7,324 nucleotides of DNA from Bacillota bacterium (lineage in GTDB: Bacteria; Bacillota; Clostridia; Christensenellales; Aristaeellaceae). A program made the position numbers and the translations under genes. The notes below the pieces were generated by a model, which did not search any database, was not told where the DNA came from, and saw nothing but the letters and a program-made list of their open reading frames with translations. Positions 1 to 4,898 of this stretch are shown here, piece after piece. Position 1 is the first letter of the stretch. The number at the start of each line of letters is the position of its first letter. The DNA is taken from contig JAEXCG010000203.1 in the NCBI GenBank assembly GCA_023402355.1, forward strand, positions 1-7,324, read 5' to 3'.

Positions 1-1092
1 GTTGTAGCCCATGGAGTTGAACAGGAAGATCAGCGGCGCGCCGAACACGACCGCGCTGCCGTAGTTTAAGGAGCCCTGCAGGATCGGCGCGACGATCAGG
101 ATGGTCACGTAGATCCAGATGACCGGCAGCGTGATGAACGTGATGCCGATCAGGCCCTTGACGCCCGTCGCGGACATGGCGTTTTGCAGCATGCCGACGC
201 TCAGCACGGTTGCGATCAGCGGGAAGATCTGCTCGAACGTCTTGTTGAGGATCTTTCCGTATTCCTTGAAGCTCGTCTTCTTGGGGTTGCACAGCATGGC
301 CACGACCGTGGAGAGCACGAACATCAGCGGCAGGCCCAGCGTGGGAATGTAGAACGCGAAATAGGAGGAAACCAGGAACAGCGCCACCAGCGTCGCGAGC
401 GGCAGAAGGATGCGCGCCCAGCTCACGTCCGGCGAGCCGTCGGAGAGCTTTTCGAGGATCTCTTCCTTGCTCTGGCGCTTGGTGCCCCAGCCCAGATAGA
501 TGATCGCGAAGATGGAGACGACGACGATCGGCACGAGCAGGGGCAGCGTGAAGCCGACATAGGGAATGTCGGAGCCCGAGGCGATCATCATGGCCCACAG
601 GTTGACGGGCGGCGCCGCCGCGCTCAGGATCGCGAAGATGAACACGAAGGCCGCCGTCTTCTTTTCAGACAGGCCCATCGCGCGCACGATCGTCGCCACC
701 ATGGCGCCCAGCACGAAGATGGAGATGCTGCCGGCGCCCGTCAGCGCGCCGGGGATCAGCATGAAGACGGCCATGAACGCGAGCAGAACCCACTTGCTCT
801 GAAAGCGCGATACGAGCTTCCTCGTGACCGTCGAGATGGCGCCCGTCGCGGAATACACGTTGACGAAGACGGACGCGGCGATAAAGAGCAGCGCGATGTC
901 CAGGTTGACGAACAGACCCTCTACGAGCACACGTGAAATCGAGGTCGTCCAGCCGAACCCGGCGCCGAACAGGACGCCCACGACCGCCGTGATGGCCATG
1001 GAGATGTCCGGCGACTTCAGGAAGATGCTGCTCAGGACGAATGCTACCACCATAGCAACAAGAATTATCGATGTACTGATGTACATGGACAT
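1..1092 (-). CDS. TRAP/DctM-like large permease subunit, 3' end truncated by window
   Basis: Inner-membrane transporter, probably a secondary carrier for an organic anion such as a dicarboxylate; the substrate cannot be read from sequence. I translated 364 codons from ATG at 1092 down to base 1 without a stop; full members are usually about 420-450 residues, so the C-terminus lies outside. The start is supported by AAGGAGGG (complement of 1101-1108) 8 nt upstream. The protein is almost wholly hydrophobic, with about nine or ten membrane segments in the visible part. A DctM-like half-site, IPGALTGAGS (about residues 113-122), is followed by SAAAPPVNLWAMM (about 157-169), as in the PP-containing re-entrant region of TRAP large subunits. 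A polar loop (about 203-226) separates two halves. It lies 85 bp downstream of the exported DUF6305-like gene on the same strand, so the two are probably co-transcribed. Family membership is inferred from motifs remembered, not from a search; CitMHS/SLC13-type carriers are the alternative. Confidence 0.72.
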   Translation of the reverse strand, partial: MSMYISTSIILVAMVVAFVLSSIFLKSPDISMAITAVVGVLFGAGFGWTTSISRVLVEGLFVNLDIALLFIAASVFVNVYSATGAISTVTRKLVSRFQSKWVLLAFMAVFMLIPGALTGAGSISIFVLGAMVATIVRAMGLSEKKTAAFVFIFAILSAAAPPVNLWAMMIASGSDIPYVGFTLPLLVPIVVVSIFAIIYLGWGTKRQSKEEILEKLSDGSPDVSWARILLPLATLVALFLVSSYFAFYIPTLGLPLMFVLSTVVAMLCNPKKTSFKEYGKILNKTFEQIFPLIATVLSVGMLQNAMSATGVKGLIGITFITLPVIWIYVTILIVAPILQGSLNYGSAVVFGAPLIFLFNSMGYN

Positions 1093-1131
1093 GAATGTTG
1101 CCCTCCTTCATACTCCCCCGTTATCTACCTG

Positions 1132-1169
1132 AAATGACAGGAGCAGAGGAACTTGATCTCCCGTCATTT
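1132..1169 (-). repeat. Intercistronic inverted repeat between the DUF6305-like and permease genes
   Basis: Arms AAATGAC (1132-1138) and GTCATTT (1163-1169) pair perfectly. One mismatch in, GGAG (1140-1143) pairs with CTCC (1158-1161), leaving a 14-nt loop. The element starts 8 nt beyond the upstream stop codon. No T-tract follows on either strand, so it is not a typical terminator. An mRNA-processing or 3'-end-protecting hairpin that lets the exported protein be made in excess over the permease is a reasonable inference. Confidence 0.5.
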
Positions 1170-1177
1170 GAATGGGC

Positions 1178-1780
1178 TTATTCCTTCGGGCAGGCGGCCT
1201 TGGCCAGCTCGATGAAGTCCATGGAGCCGTCCAGGATCGTCAGCGGAATGCCGTACTGCTCCTTGAGCGCGTCGAACCGGCCGTCCGTGTTGCCGTCGGC
1301 GACCACGATCATCCAGGAGGCGAAGGGGCACACCGCGTCGATGCAGCGCTCGTTGGCGTTCGTGGGGATGGTGGAGCGCTTGTCCTTTTCCAGCAGCACC
1401 GCGATGACCGGAACTTCCTTTTCCTTCGCGGCCGCCATCAGCTCGTCCACGCGCGCCACTTCCTGGTCGAGGGTGATGCCCGTCGCGCCCAGGCCCTTGT
1501 CCGTGGAGCCGATGACGATCACGATCGCGCCGTACTCGCGCTCGTCGAGGTCCTTGGCGTAGGGAACGTCCACGTAGTAGTAGTCCGAATCCTCGGTGAG
1601 CGTGCCGGCGCGGCTGACGAGCAGACGGCCCATCTTGCCGCCGGGGCCCTGGCCCGCGTTGGTAATCATAAAGGGCGTCTTGATTTCCATGACCGGGTCG
1701 CCGGACATTTCCGCCGACGCGAACAGCGGCAGGGACAGGACGAGGCACAATACGAGAATACTGCTAAGAATCCGCTTCAT
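1178..1780 (-). CDS. Exported DUF6305-like protein
   Basis: A 200-residue secreted protein of unknown biochemical role. Start ATG at 1780, preceded by AAGGAG (complement of 1788-1793) with 7 nt spacing; an upstream in-frame ATG at 1828 lacks a ribosome site and would bury the signal peptide. Residues 1-23 form a type I signal peptide (KR, hydrophobic core, ASA|E) with no lipobox. The mature part begins with FMITNAGQGPGGKMGRLL (37-54), then a beta strand AIVIVIG and a glycine-rich loop GSTDKGLGATGI (91-102). After these come a helix, a second strand VPVIAVLLE (123-131), and a later strand WMIVVADGNTDGRF (156-169). This alternating strand/helix order looks Rossmann- or flavodoxin-like, with GSTDKGLGATG as a likely ligand-contact loop. 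Cysteines are at 146, 151 and 197. The pattern (ITxAGQ, then IGxSxKGLGAxGI) matches my memory of DUF6305. Being first in an operon with a TRAP-like permease, it may act as a solute receptor or accessory; that is inference. Confidence 0.8.
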   Translation of the reverse strand: MKRILSSILVLCLVLSLPLFASAEMSGDPVMEIKTPFMITNAGQGPGGKMGRLLVSRAGTLTEDSDYYYVDVPYAKDLDEREYGAIVIVIGSTDKGLGATGITLDQEVARVDELMAAAKEKEVPVIAVLLEKDKRSTIPTNANERCIDAVCPFASWMIVVADGNTDGRFDALKEQYGIPLTILDGSMDFIELAKAACPKE

Positions 1781-1808
1781 TTTGATACTCCTTTTCTTCA
1801 CACAGGCC

Positions 1809-1853
1809 CCCGCAGGGCCGCCTTCCATGCGCCTGGCATGACCGGCCTGCGGG
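1809..1853 (-). repeat. Hairpin just upstream of the DUF6305-like ribosome binding site
   Basis: CCCGCAG (1809-1815) pairs with CTGCGGG (1847-1853), GCCG (1817-1820) with CGGC (1843-1846), and an inner CATGC/GCATG stem (1826-1830 with 1836-1840) closes a 5-nt loop. On the minus strand it ends about 15 nt before AAGGAG. It may insulate the ribosome site from the upstream leader or control access to it. There is no T-tract after it in the minus direction. In the plus direction TTTTT appears 8 nt after it, but no plus-strand gene ends here. Confidence 0.5.
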
Positions 1854-2106
1854 CGCGGGATTTTTCGCGGGCAAATGAAAAGGGATCGCTGTCCATTTCA
1901 GCCTGATGAGCCGCCTCCGGGAGAAATAACCCTAAATCAGCCGAACACATCAAAGACGCGAAATAGCAATCCCTTCCTATTCCTGAAAGGCCGGACGGCC
2001 TTTGCCCGCTCCGACGGGTACACGGTCGGTGGCCCACCACCGCATACACGGACCGCTCAATCCATCGGGTTTTCACCCCTCCCCCATACATGTTTTCCCT
2101 ATGAAT

Positions 2107-2126
2107 CCGCCGCATCACAGCGGCGG
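2107..2126 (-). repeat. Perfect 7-bp hairpin in the leader
   Basis: CCGCCGC (2107-2113) and GCGGCGG (2120-2126) enclose a 6-base loop. The stem is entirely G-C, so it should be very stable in RNA. It lies near the middle of the predicted leader and is not followed by a T-run on either strand. Confidence 0.5.
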
Positions 2127-2216
2127 GTTATAGCTTAAAACCCCTCGCCCGTTTGCCCCCGCCTGCGCGCCTTCGTGAAACCGATATTCACGGCGCCGAA
2201 GGGATAGAACCGGCCG

Positions 2217-2280
2217 AAAAAAAGAAAGACCCATCCTCAGATGACCGCGCGCGGCCCCGCACCGGAACGCGCCGCAGGTC
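2217..2280 (-). terminator. Possible attenuator in the early leader
   Basis: Reading leftwards, a G-C rich hairpin (2280 to 2243: GACC, GCG and CGCG pair with CGCG, CGC and GGTC, with two single-base bulges and a 14-nt loop) is followed by a small CATC-TGAG-GATG stem and the run TTTCTTTTTTT (2227 to 2217). It begins about 43 nt after the predicted start of transcription. The T-run starts 15 nt after the base of the main stem, too far for a textbook terminator, and the adjacent small stem is only 4-5 bp. This is therefore a weak call: a conditional terminator or pause site is plausible. Confidence 0.3.
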
Positions 2281-2329
2281 AGACGTTAAAGATGCACTTT
2301 TTTACAATAAACACAAATTTCACATGGGT

Positions 2330-2358
2330 ATTATAGACCAAACCGCGAAAAATGTCAA
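2330..2358 (-). promoter_or_regulatory. Perfect-consensus sigma-A promoter driving the leftward operon
   Basis: On the minus strand TTGACA (complement of 2353-2358) is followed by exactly 17 bases and then TATAAT (complement of 2330-2335); all 12 consensus positions match. Transcription would begin near 2323. The next gene in that direction starts at 1780. Two copies of a TTCGCG-TTTG motif (complements of 2339-2349 and 2362-2371, CGCGAA cores 22 bp apart) sit in the spacer and just upstream of the -35 box and could be repressor sites. Confidence 0.75.
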
Positions 2359-2427
2359 ATTCAAACGCGAATTTTTATTTATGTTTTTTATTTACAAAAA
2401 CTTATAAAAAGTGGTAAATGAAAGTCG

Positions 2428-2462
2428 GCCGTTTTCGCCCCCGCCACCGGCGCGAAAACGGC
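2428..2462. repeat. 11-bp perfect inverted repeat
   Basis: GCCGTTTTCGC (2428-2438) and GCGAAAACGGC (2452-2462) flank a 13-base loop that contains a further CCG/CGG pair. No T-tract follows on either strand. Its core GCCGTTTTC/GAAAACGGC recurs in the left arm of the large hairpin at 5838-5883 inside the ABC operon. Confidence 0.7.
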
Positions 2463-2475
2463 GCGCCCGCTCCCC

Positions 2476-2514
2476 CGGCCGGGCGCCGAAAAGCGAGGCG
2501 CGCCGCCGTTTTTT
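2476..2514 (+). terminator. Intrinsic terminator upstream of the lysA promoter
   Basis: A 12-position G-C stem (2476-2487 with 2497-2508, ten paired, two mismatches) has a 9-base loop GAAAAGCGA and is followed directly by six T (2509-2514). It points right and ends 14 bp before the lysA -35 box. No plus-strand gene precedes it, so it either ends a small RNA, blocks stray transcription into lysA, or is part of an attenuator for a transcript begun further upstream. Confidence 0.65.
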
Positions 2515-2527
2515 GTCGACAATTTTC

Positions 2528-2556
2528 TTGACAAAGACGCGCGATAACGGTATATT
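2528..2556 (+). promoter_or_regulatory. lysA: Sigma-A promoter of lysA
   Basis: TTGACA (2528-2533), exactly 17 bases, TATATT (2551-2556). Transcription would start near 2563 and give a short leader of about 32 nt before the ATG at 2595. The ribosome site AGAGGAG (2581-2587) is 7 nt from the start codon. No operator is evident within this short leader. Confidence 0.8.
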
Positions 2557-2594
2557 TATGCGTATCTTCACATATAGATTAGAGGAGAACCCCC

Positions 2595-3860
2595 ATGAAC
2601 GAAAAGCGTCCCTTCGTGACGGCCGAGAAGCTGCGCGAGATCACAAAGACCTATCCGACCCCCTTTCATCTGTACGACGAGCGCGGCATCAGAAAGACCG
2701 CGCGCGACCTGTATAAAGCGTTTTCGTGGAACCCGGGCTTCCGCGAGTTCTTCGCGGTGAAGGCCACGCCCAACCCCTACATCCTTAAAATTTTGAAGGA
2801 GGAGGGCTGCGGGGTCGACTGCGCGAGCGAGACGGAGCTGATGCTCGCCTCCGCCGTCGGCTTTTCGGGCGACTACACCTTCTTCTCTTCCAATGTAACG
2901 CCCGCGCAGGAGTACCGGCGCGCGATTTCGCAGGGCGCTGTCGTCAACCTGGACGACTTCACGCACATCGACTTCCTGGAGCGCGTCGCCTCCATCCCGG
3001 AGACGATCTGCTGCCGCTACAACCCCGGCGGGGACTTCGCCATCGGCAACGCCATCATGGACAAGCCCCAGAACGCCAAGTACGGCATGACCTACCCCCA
3101 GCTCGTGCAGGCCTTCCGGCTGCTCAGGGAAAAAGGGGCGCGCCGCCTGGGCATCCACGCCTTCCTGGCCTCCAACACCCTGACCGACGCCTACTACCCC
3201 ACGCTCGCGCGCATCCTCTTTGAGACGGCCGTGCGCCTGCAGGAGGAGACGGGCGTGCGGCTCGACTTCGTCAACCTCTCCGGCGGGGTGGGCATCCCCT
3301 ACCGCCCCGGCGAGCGCGCGAACGACATCTTCCAGATCGGCGAGGGCGTGCGCCGCGCGTTCGAGGAGGTGCTCGTGCCCGCGGGTATGGGAAATGTGAA
3401 GATCTATACGGAGCTGGGCCGCTTCATGCTGGGGCCCTACGGCCTGGTCGCCGCCACGGTGCTGCACCACAAACACATCTACAAGGAGTACGTCGGCCTG
3501 GACGCCAGCGCCGTCGACCTCATGCGCCCGGTGATGTACGGCGCGTACCACCACATCACCGTCATGGGCAAGGAGGACTGGCCGCTCGACCACGTGTACG
3601 ACGTGACCGGCGGCCTGTGCGAGAACAACGACAAGTTCGCCGTGGACCGCCCCCTGCCCCGCGTCGACGACGGCGACCTGGTGGTCATTAGCGACACCGG
3701 CGCGCACGGCTTTTCCATGGGCTACAACTACAACGGCAAGCTCAGGAGCGCCGAGCTCCTGCTCCGGGAGGACGGCTCGGTGCGCCTCATCCGCCGCGCC
3801 GAAACCCCGAAGGATTACTTCGCGACCTTCGACTTTCAGGACGAATTTCACTTCGCGTAA
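2595..3860 (+). CDS. lysA: Diaminopimelate decarboxylase (PLP-dependent)
   Basis: Cytoplasmic last step of lysine synthesis: meso-2,6-diaminopimelate to L-lysine plus CO2, with pyridoxal phosphate. The 421-residue length is normal for this fold-III (alanine-racemase-like barrel) decarboxylase family. Visible landmarks: FFAVKATPNP with Schiff-base Lys56; GVDCASETEL (73-82); His188 in GIHAFLASN; phosphate-binding GGVGIPYRPG (230-239); ELGR (273-276), where most relatives have EPGR; MYGAYHHI (314-321); GGLCENNDKFA (339-349) with active-site Cys342-Glu343 from the partner subunit; DTGAHGFSMGYNYNGKLRS near the C-terminus. These variants (ASN rather than HIGSQ; CENNDKFA rather than CESGD) match a LysA subgroup I remember from Bacteroidota and Clostridia. 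It is a single-gene unit with its own promoter and terminator. Arginine, ornithine or carboxynorspermidine decarboxylase are less likely, given the length and motifs. Confidence 0.87.
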   Translation: MNEKRPFVTAEKLREITKTYPTPFHLYDERGIRKTARDLYKAFSWNPGFREFFAVKATPNPYILKILKEEGCGVDCASETELMLASAVGFSGDYTFFSSNVTPAQEYRRAISQGAVVNLDDFTHIDFLERVASIPETICCRYNPGGDFAIGNAIMDKPQNAKYGMTYPQLVQAFRLLREKGARRLGIHAFLASNTLTDAYYPTLARILFETAVRLQEETGVRLDFVNLSGGVGIPYRPGERANDIFQIGEGVRRAFEEVLVPAGMGNVKIYTELGRFMLGPYGLVAATVLHHKHIYKEYVGLDASAVDLMRPVMYGAYHHITVMGKEDWPLDHVYDVTGGLCENNDKFAVDRPLPRVDDGDLVVISDTGAHGFSMGYNYNGKLRSAELLLREDGSVRLIRRAETPKDYFATFDFQDEFHFA

Positions 3861-3882
3861 ATGCATAAACCGGACCGTTTTT

Positions 3883-3927
3883 GAAAGGCGATGCAGGCAA
3901 AAGCCCGCCACCGCCTTTCTTCTTTTT
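3883..3927 (+). terminator. Intrinsic terminator of lysA
   Basis: GAAAGGCG (3883-3890) pairs perfectly with CGCCTTTC (3912-3919). Inside is a small GGC-AAAA-GCC stem. The run TTCTTTTT (3920-3927) follows. It begins 22 bp after the lysA stop codon. Confidence 0.85.
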
Positions 3928-3946
3928 GGGAAAAACACAAAATACG

Positions 3947-3985
3947 AAGTTCTAAAAAAGTATTCCTTCACTTTGAACTTTTTTT
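3947..3985 (+). terminator. Second, AT-rich terminator-like hairpin after lysA
   Basis: AAGTTC (3947-3952) pairs with GAACTT (3975-3980), and after a left-side TAAA bulge AAAGT (3957-3961) pairs with ACTTT (3970-3974) around an 8-nt loop. Seven T (3979-3985) end the element. The stem is weak, but the geometry and position, 20 bp after the first terminator, suggest a backup that separates lysA from the ABC operon. Confidence 0.45.
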
Positions 3986-4010
3986 GAGCATCAAACATCG
4001 TCTTTTGAAA

Positions 4011-4047
4011 GAAAATGCATGAACGCCATATTTGCTGTTGCATTTTC
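4011..4047. promoter_or_regulatory. 9-bp inverted repeat across the ABC operon promoter (candidate operator)
   Basis: GAAAATGCA (4011-4019) and TGCATTTTC (4039-4047) are exact reverse complements separated by 19 bp. The right half overlaps the -35 box (4038-4043), so a bound protein would block RNA polymerase. The regulator is unknown and is not encoded in this window. Confidence 0.45.
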
Positions 4048-4066
4048 CCTTTTGACGTGTTATACT
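4038..4066 (+). promoter_or_regulatory. Promoter of the amino-acid ABC operon
   Basis: TTGCAT (4038-4043), 17 bases, TATACT (4061-4066), with an extended -10 TGT (4058-4060). The poor -35 match is partly offset by the extended -10. Transcription would begin near 4073, placing the hairpin at 4079-4105 almost at the 5' end of the mRNA. Confidence 0.7.
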
Positions 4067-4078
4067 CTCTTTATCGCT

Positions 4079-4105
4079 CGCCGGAAGGGGTGAACCCCTC
4101 CGGCG
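4079..4105 (+). promoter_or_regulatory. 5'-end stem-loop of the ABC operon mRNA
   Basis: CGCCGG and AGGGG (4079-4084, 4086-4090) pair with CCCCT and CCGGCG (4095-4105), with one bulged A and a TGAA tetraloop. Such a 5' stem-loop can protect mRNA from decay. The segment CCTCC (4097-4101) in its 3' arm is also complementary to the GGAGG of the ribosome site (4121-4125), so an alternative fold could cover the site. Confidence 0.55.
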
Positions 4106-4133
4106 AAAATCCCCCTGAAAGGAGGCGAAGGGC

Positions 4134-4886
4134 ATGTCTGAAACGGCGGCGGCAAAGCCGATGATTTCCCTTTCGGACGTTCACCTGCACTTTGGTTCCC
4201 TGCACGTGCTAAAGGGCATCGACCTTTCGATCCCGGAGGCCTCCAAGACGGTCATCATCGGGCCGTCGGGCTCCGGCAAGTCGACGATGCTGCGCACGAT
4301 CAACTGCTTCGAGCGGCCCCAGCAGGGGCACGTGACGGTGGACGGAAAGGACATGACGCGGCTGCGGCCGCGCGAGCTGCACCAGGCCCGGCGCGAGATC
4401 GGGATGGTCTTTCAGTCCTTCAACCTCTACCCGCACAAGACGGTGCTGCAGAACCTGACGATGGCCCCCATCCTGCTCAAGAAGGAGCCGAAGGACGCGG
4501 TGACCGAGCGGGCGCGGATGCACCTCAAAAACGTGGGTCTGCTCGACAAGGCGGACGCCTACCCGGCGCAGCTCTCCGGCGGCCAGCAGCAGCGCGTGGC
4601 CATCGCGCGGGCGCTGAACATGAACCCCAAGGTGCTGCTCTTCGACGAGCCGACCAGCGCGCTCGACCCGGAGATGATCAAAGAGGTGCTGGACATCATG
4701 ATGGAGGTCGCCAAGGAGAACATCACGATGCTCTTCGTCACCCATGAAATGGGCTTCGCATCCACCATCGCCGACCGGGTGCTCTTCCTGGACGGCGGTG
4801 TGGTGATAGAGGACGGCTCGCCGGATCAGGTGTTCAACCACCCGAAGTCCGAGCGGACGAAACTCTTCCTATCCAAGATTTTGTAA
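4134..4886 (+). CDS. Polar amino-acid ABC importer, ATP-binding subunit
   Basis: Cytoplasmic ATPase that powers import through the two permeases encoded downstream. All nucleotide-binding elements are present in the 250 residues: Walker A GPSGSGKST (43-51), Q-loop Gln94 in VFQSFNLYPH, signature LSGGQQQR (147-154), Walker B VLLFDEP (167-173), D-loop SALD (175-178) and H-loop His204 in VTHEMG. The sequence FNLYPHKTVLQNLTMAP and the length are typical of the GlnQ/HisP/PebC polar amino-acid group. The start ATG at 4134 has AAAGGAGG (4118-4125) at 8 nt. It is first in the operon, followed after 12 bp by the binding protein. The C-terminus is short, with no regulatory domain like the C2 domain of MetN. 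Confidence 0.93.
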   Translation: MSETAAAKPMISLSDVHLHFGSLHVLKGIDLSIPEASKTVIIGPSGSGKSTMLRTINCFERPQQGHVTVDGKDMTRLRPRELHQARREIGMVFQSFNLYPHKTVLQNLTMAPILLKKEPKDAVTERARMHLKNVGLLDKADAYPAQLSGGQQQRVAIARALNMNPKVLLFDEPTSALDPEMIKEVLDIMMEVAKENITMLFVTHEMGFASTIADRVLFLDGGVVIEDGSPDQVFNHPKSERTKLFLSKIL

Positions 4887-4898
4887 GGAGGGACTTTC

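Larger units (their letters stand above)
1781..2323 (-). promoter_or_regulatory. Long structured 5' leader of the DUF6305-like/permease mRNA (predicted)
   Basis: If the perfect promoter at 2330-2358 is used, transcription starts near 2323 and the mRNA carries about 540 untranslated bases before the ATG at 1780. No convincing gene lies inside; small ORFs here have no ribosome site and arginine/proline-rich, low-complexity translations. Inverted repeats are frequent: 2243-2280, 2170-2202 (CCTTCGTGAA with TTCA and CGAAGG, one 6-nt bulge), 2107-2126 (CCGCCGC/GCGGCGG, loop 6), 1986-2003 (AAAGGCC/GGCCTTT, loop 4) and 1809-1853. I compared it by eye with common riboswitch cores (TPP, SAM, FMN, cobalamin, lysine, glycine, T-box, c-di-GMP, fluoride) and found no match. 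A new structured cis-regulatory RNA is possible but unproven. Confidence 0.45.
2403..2514 (+). ncRNA. Possible ~100-nt small RNA or orphan attenuator upstream of lysA
   Basis: A weak rightward promoter may exist: TATAAA at 2403-2408 in a very AT-rich stretch, with no good -35 (TATGTT or TTTATG only). RNA from about 2415 would contain an 11-bp perfect hairpin (GCCGTTTTCGC 2428-2438 with GCGAAAACGGC 2452-2462) and then a strong intrinsic terminator (2476-2514). Both lie wholly upstream of the lysA promoter, so the terminator has no obvious gene to end. The architecture (two hairpins, terminal U-run, own AT-rich promoter region) resembles a small RNA; the promoter is the weak point. Confidence 0.3.

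Noticed and set aside
184..936. 250-residue plus-strand frame across the permease gene
   Set aside because: Translation is almost entirely charged (Arg, Asp, Glu, His, Gln), typical of the complement of a membrane protein; the minus-strand frame has membrane segments and a ribosome site.
1798..2118. 106-residue minus-strand frame in the leader
   Set aside because: No ribosome site and no domain; it runs through several hairpins and overlaps the region before the DUF6305-like start. A short leader peptide is not excluded, but nothing supports it.
2127..2155. Second leftward promoter with TATAAC (complement of 2127-2132)
   Set aside because: The sequence at the -35 position (CAAACG) is a poor match; the perfect promoter at 2330-2358 is far better.
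1781..2323. Known riboswitch or T-box in the leader
   Set aside because: No conserved core of the common classes was recognisable by eye; only a covariance search could settle it.
2153..2716. Plus-strand small frames 2153-2407 and 2411-2716
   Set aside because: They cross promoter and terminator elements or overlap lysA in another frame, and show low-complexity Arg/Pro content.
2568..4043. 491-residue open frame antisense to lysA
   Set aside because: It mirrors a GC-rich gene; its translation is rich in His, Arg, Val and Ala without any recognisable domain, and it has no ribosome site.
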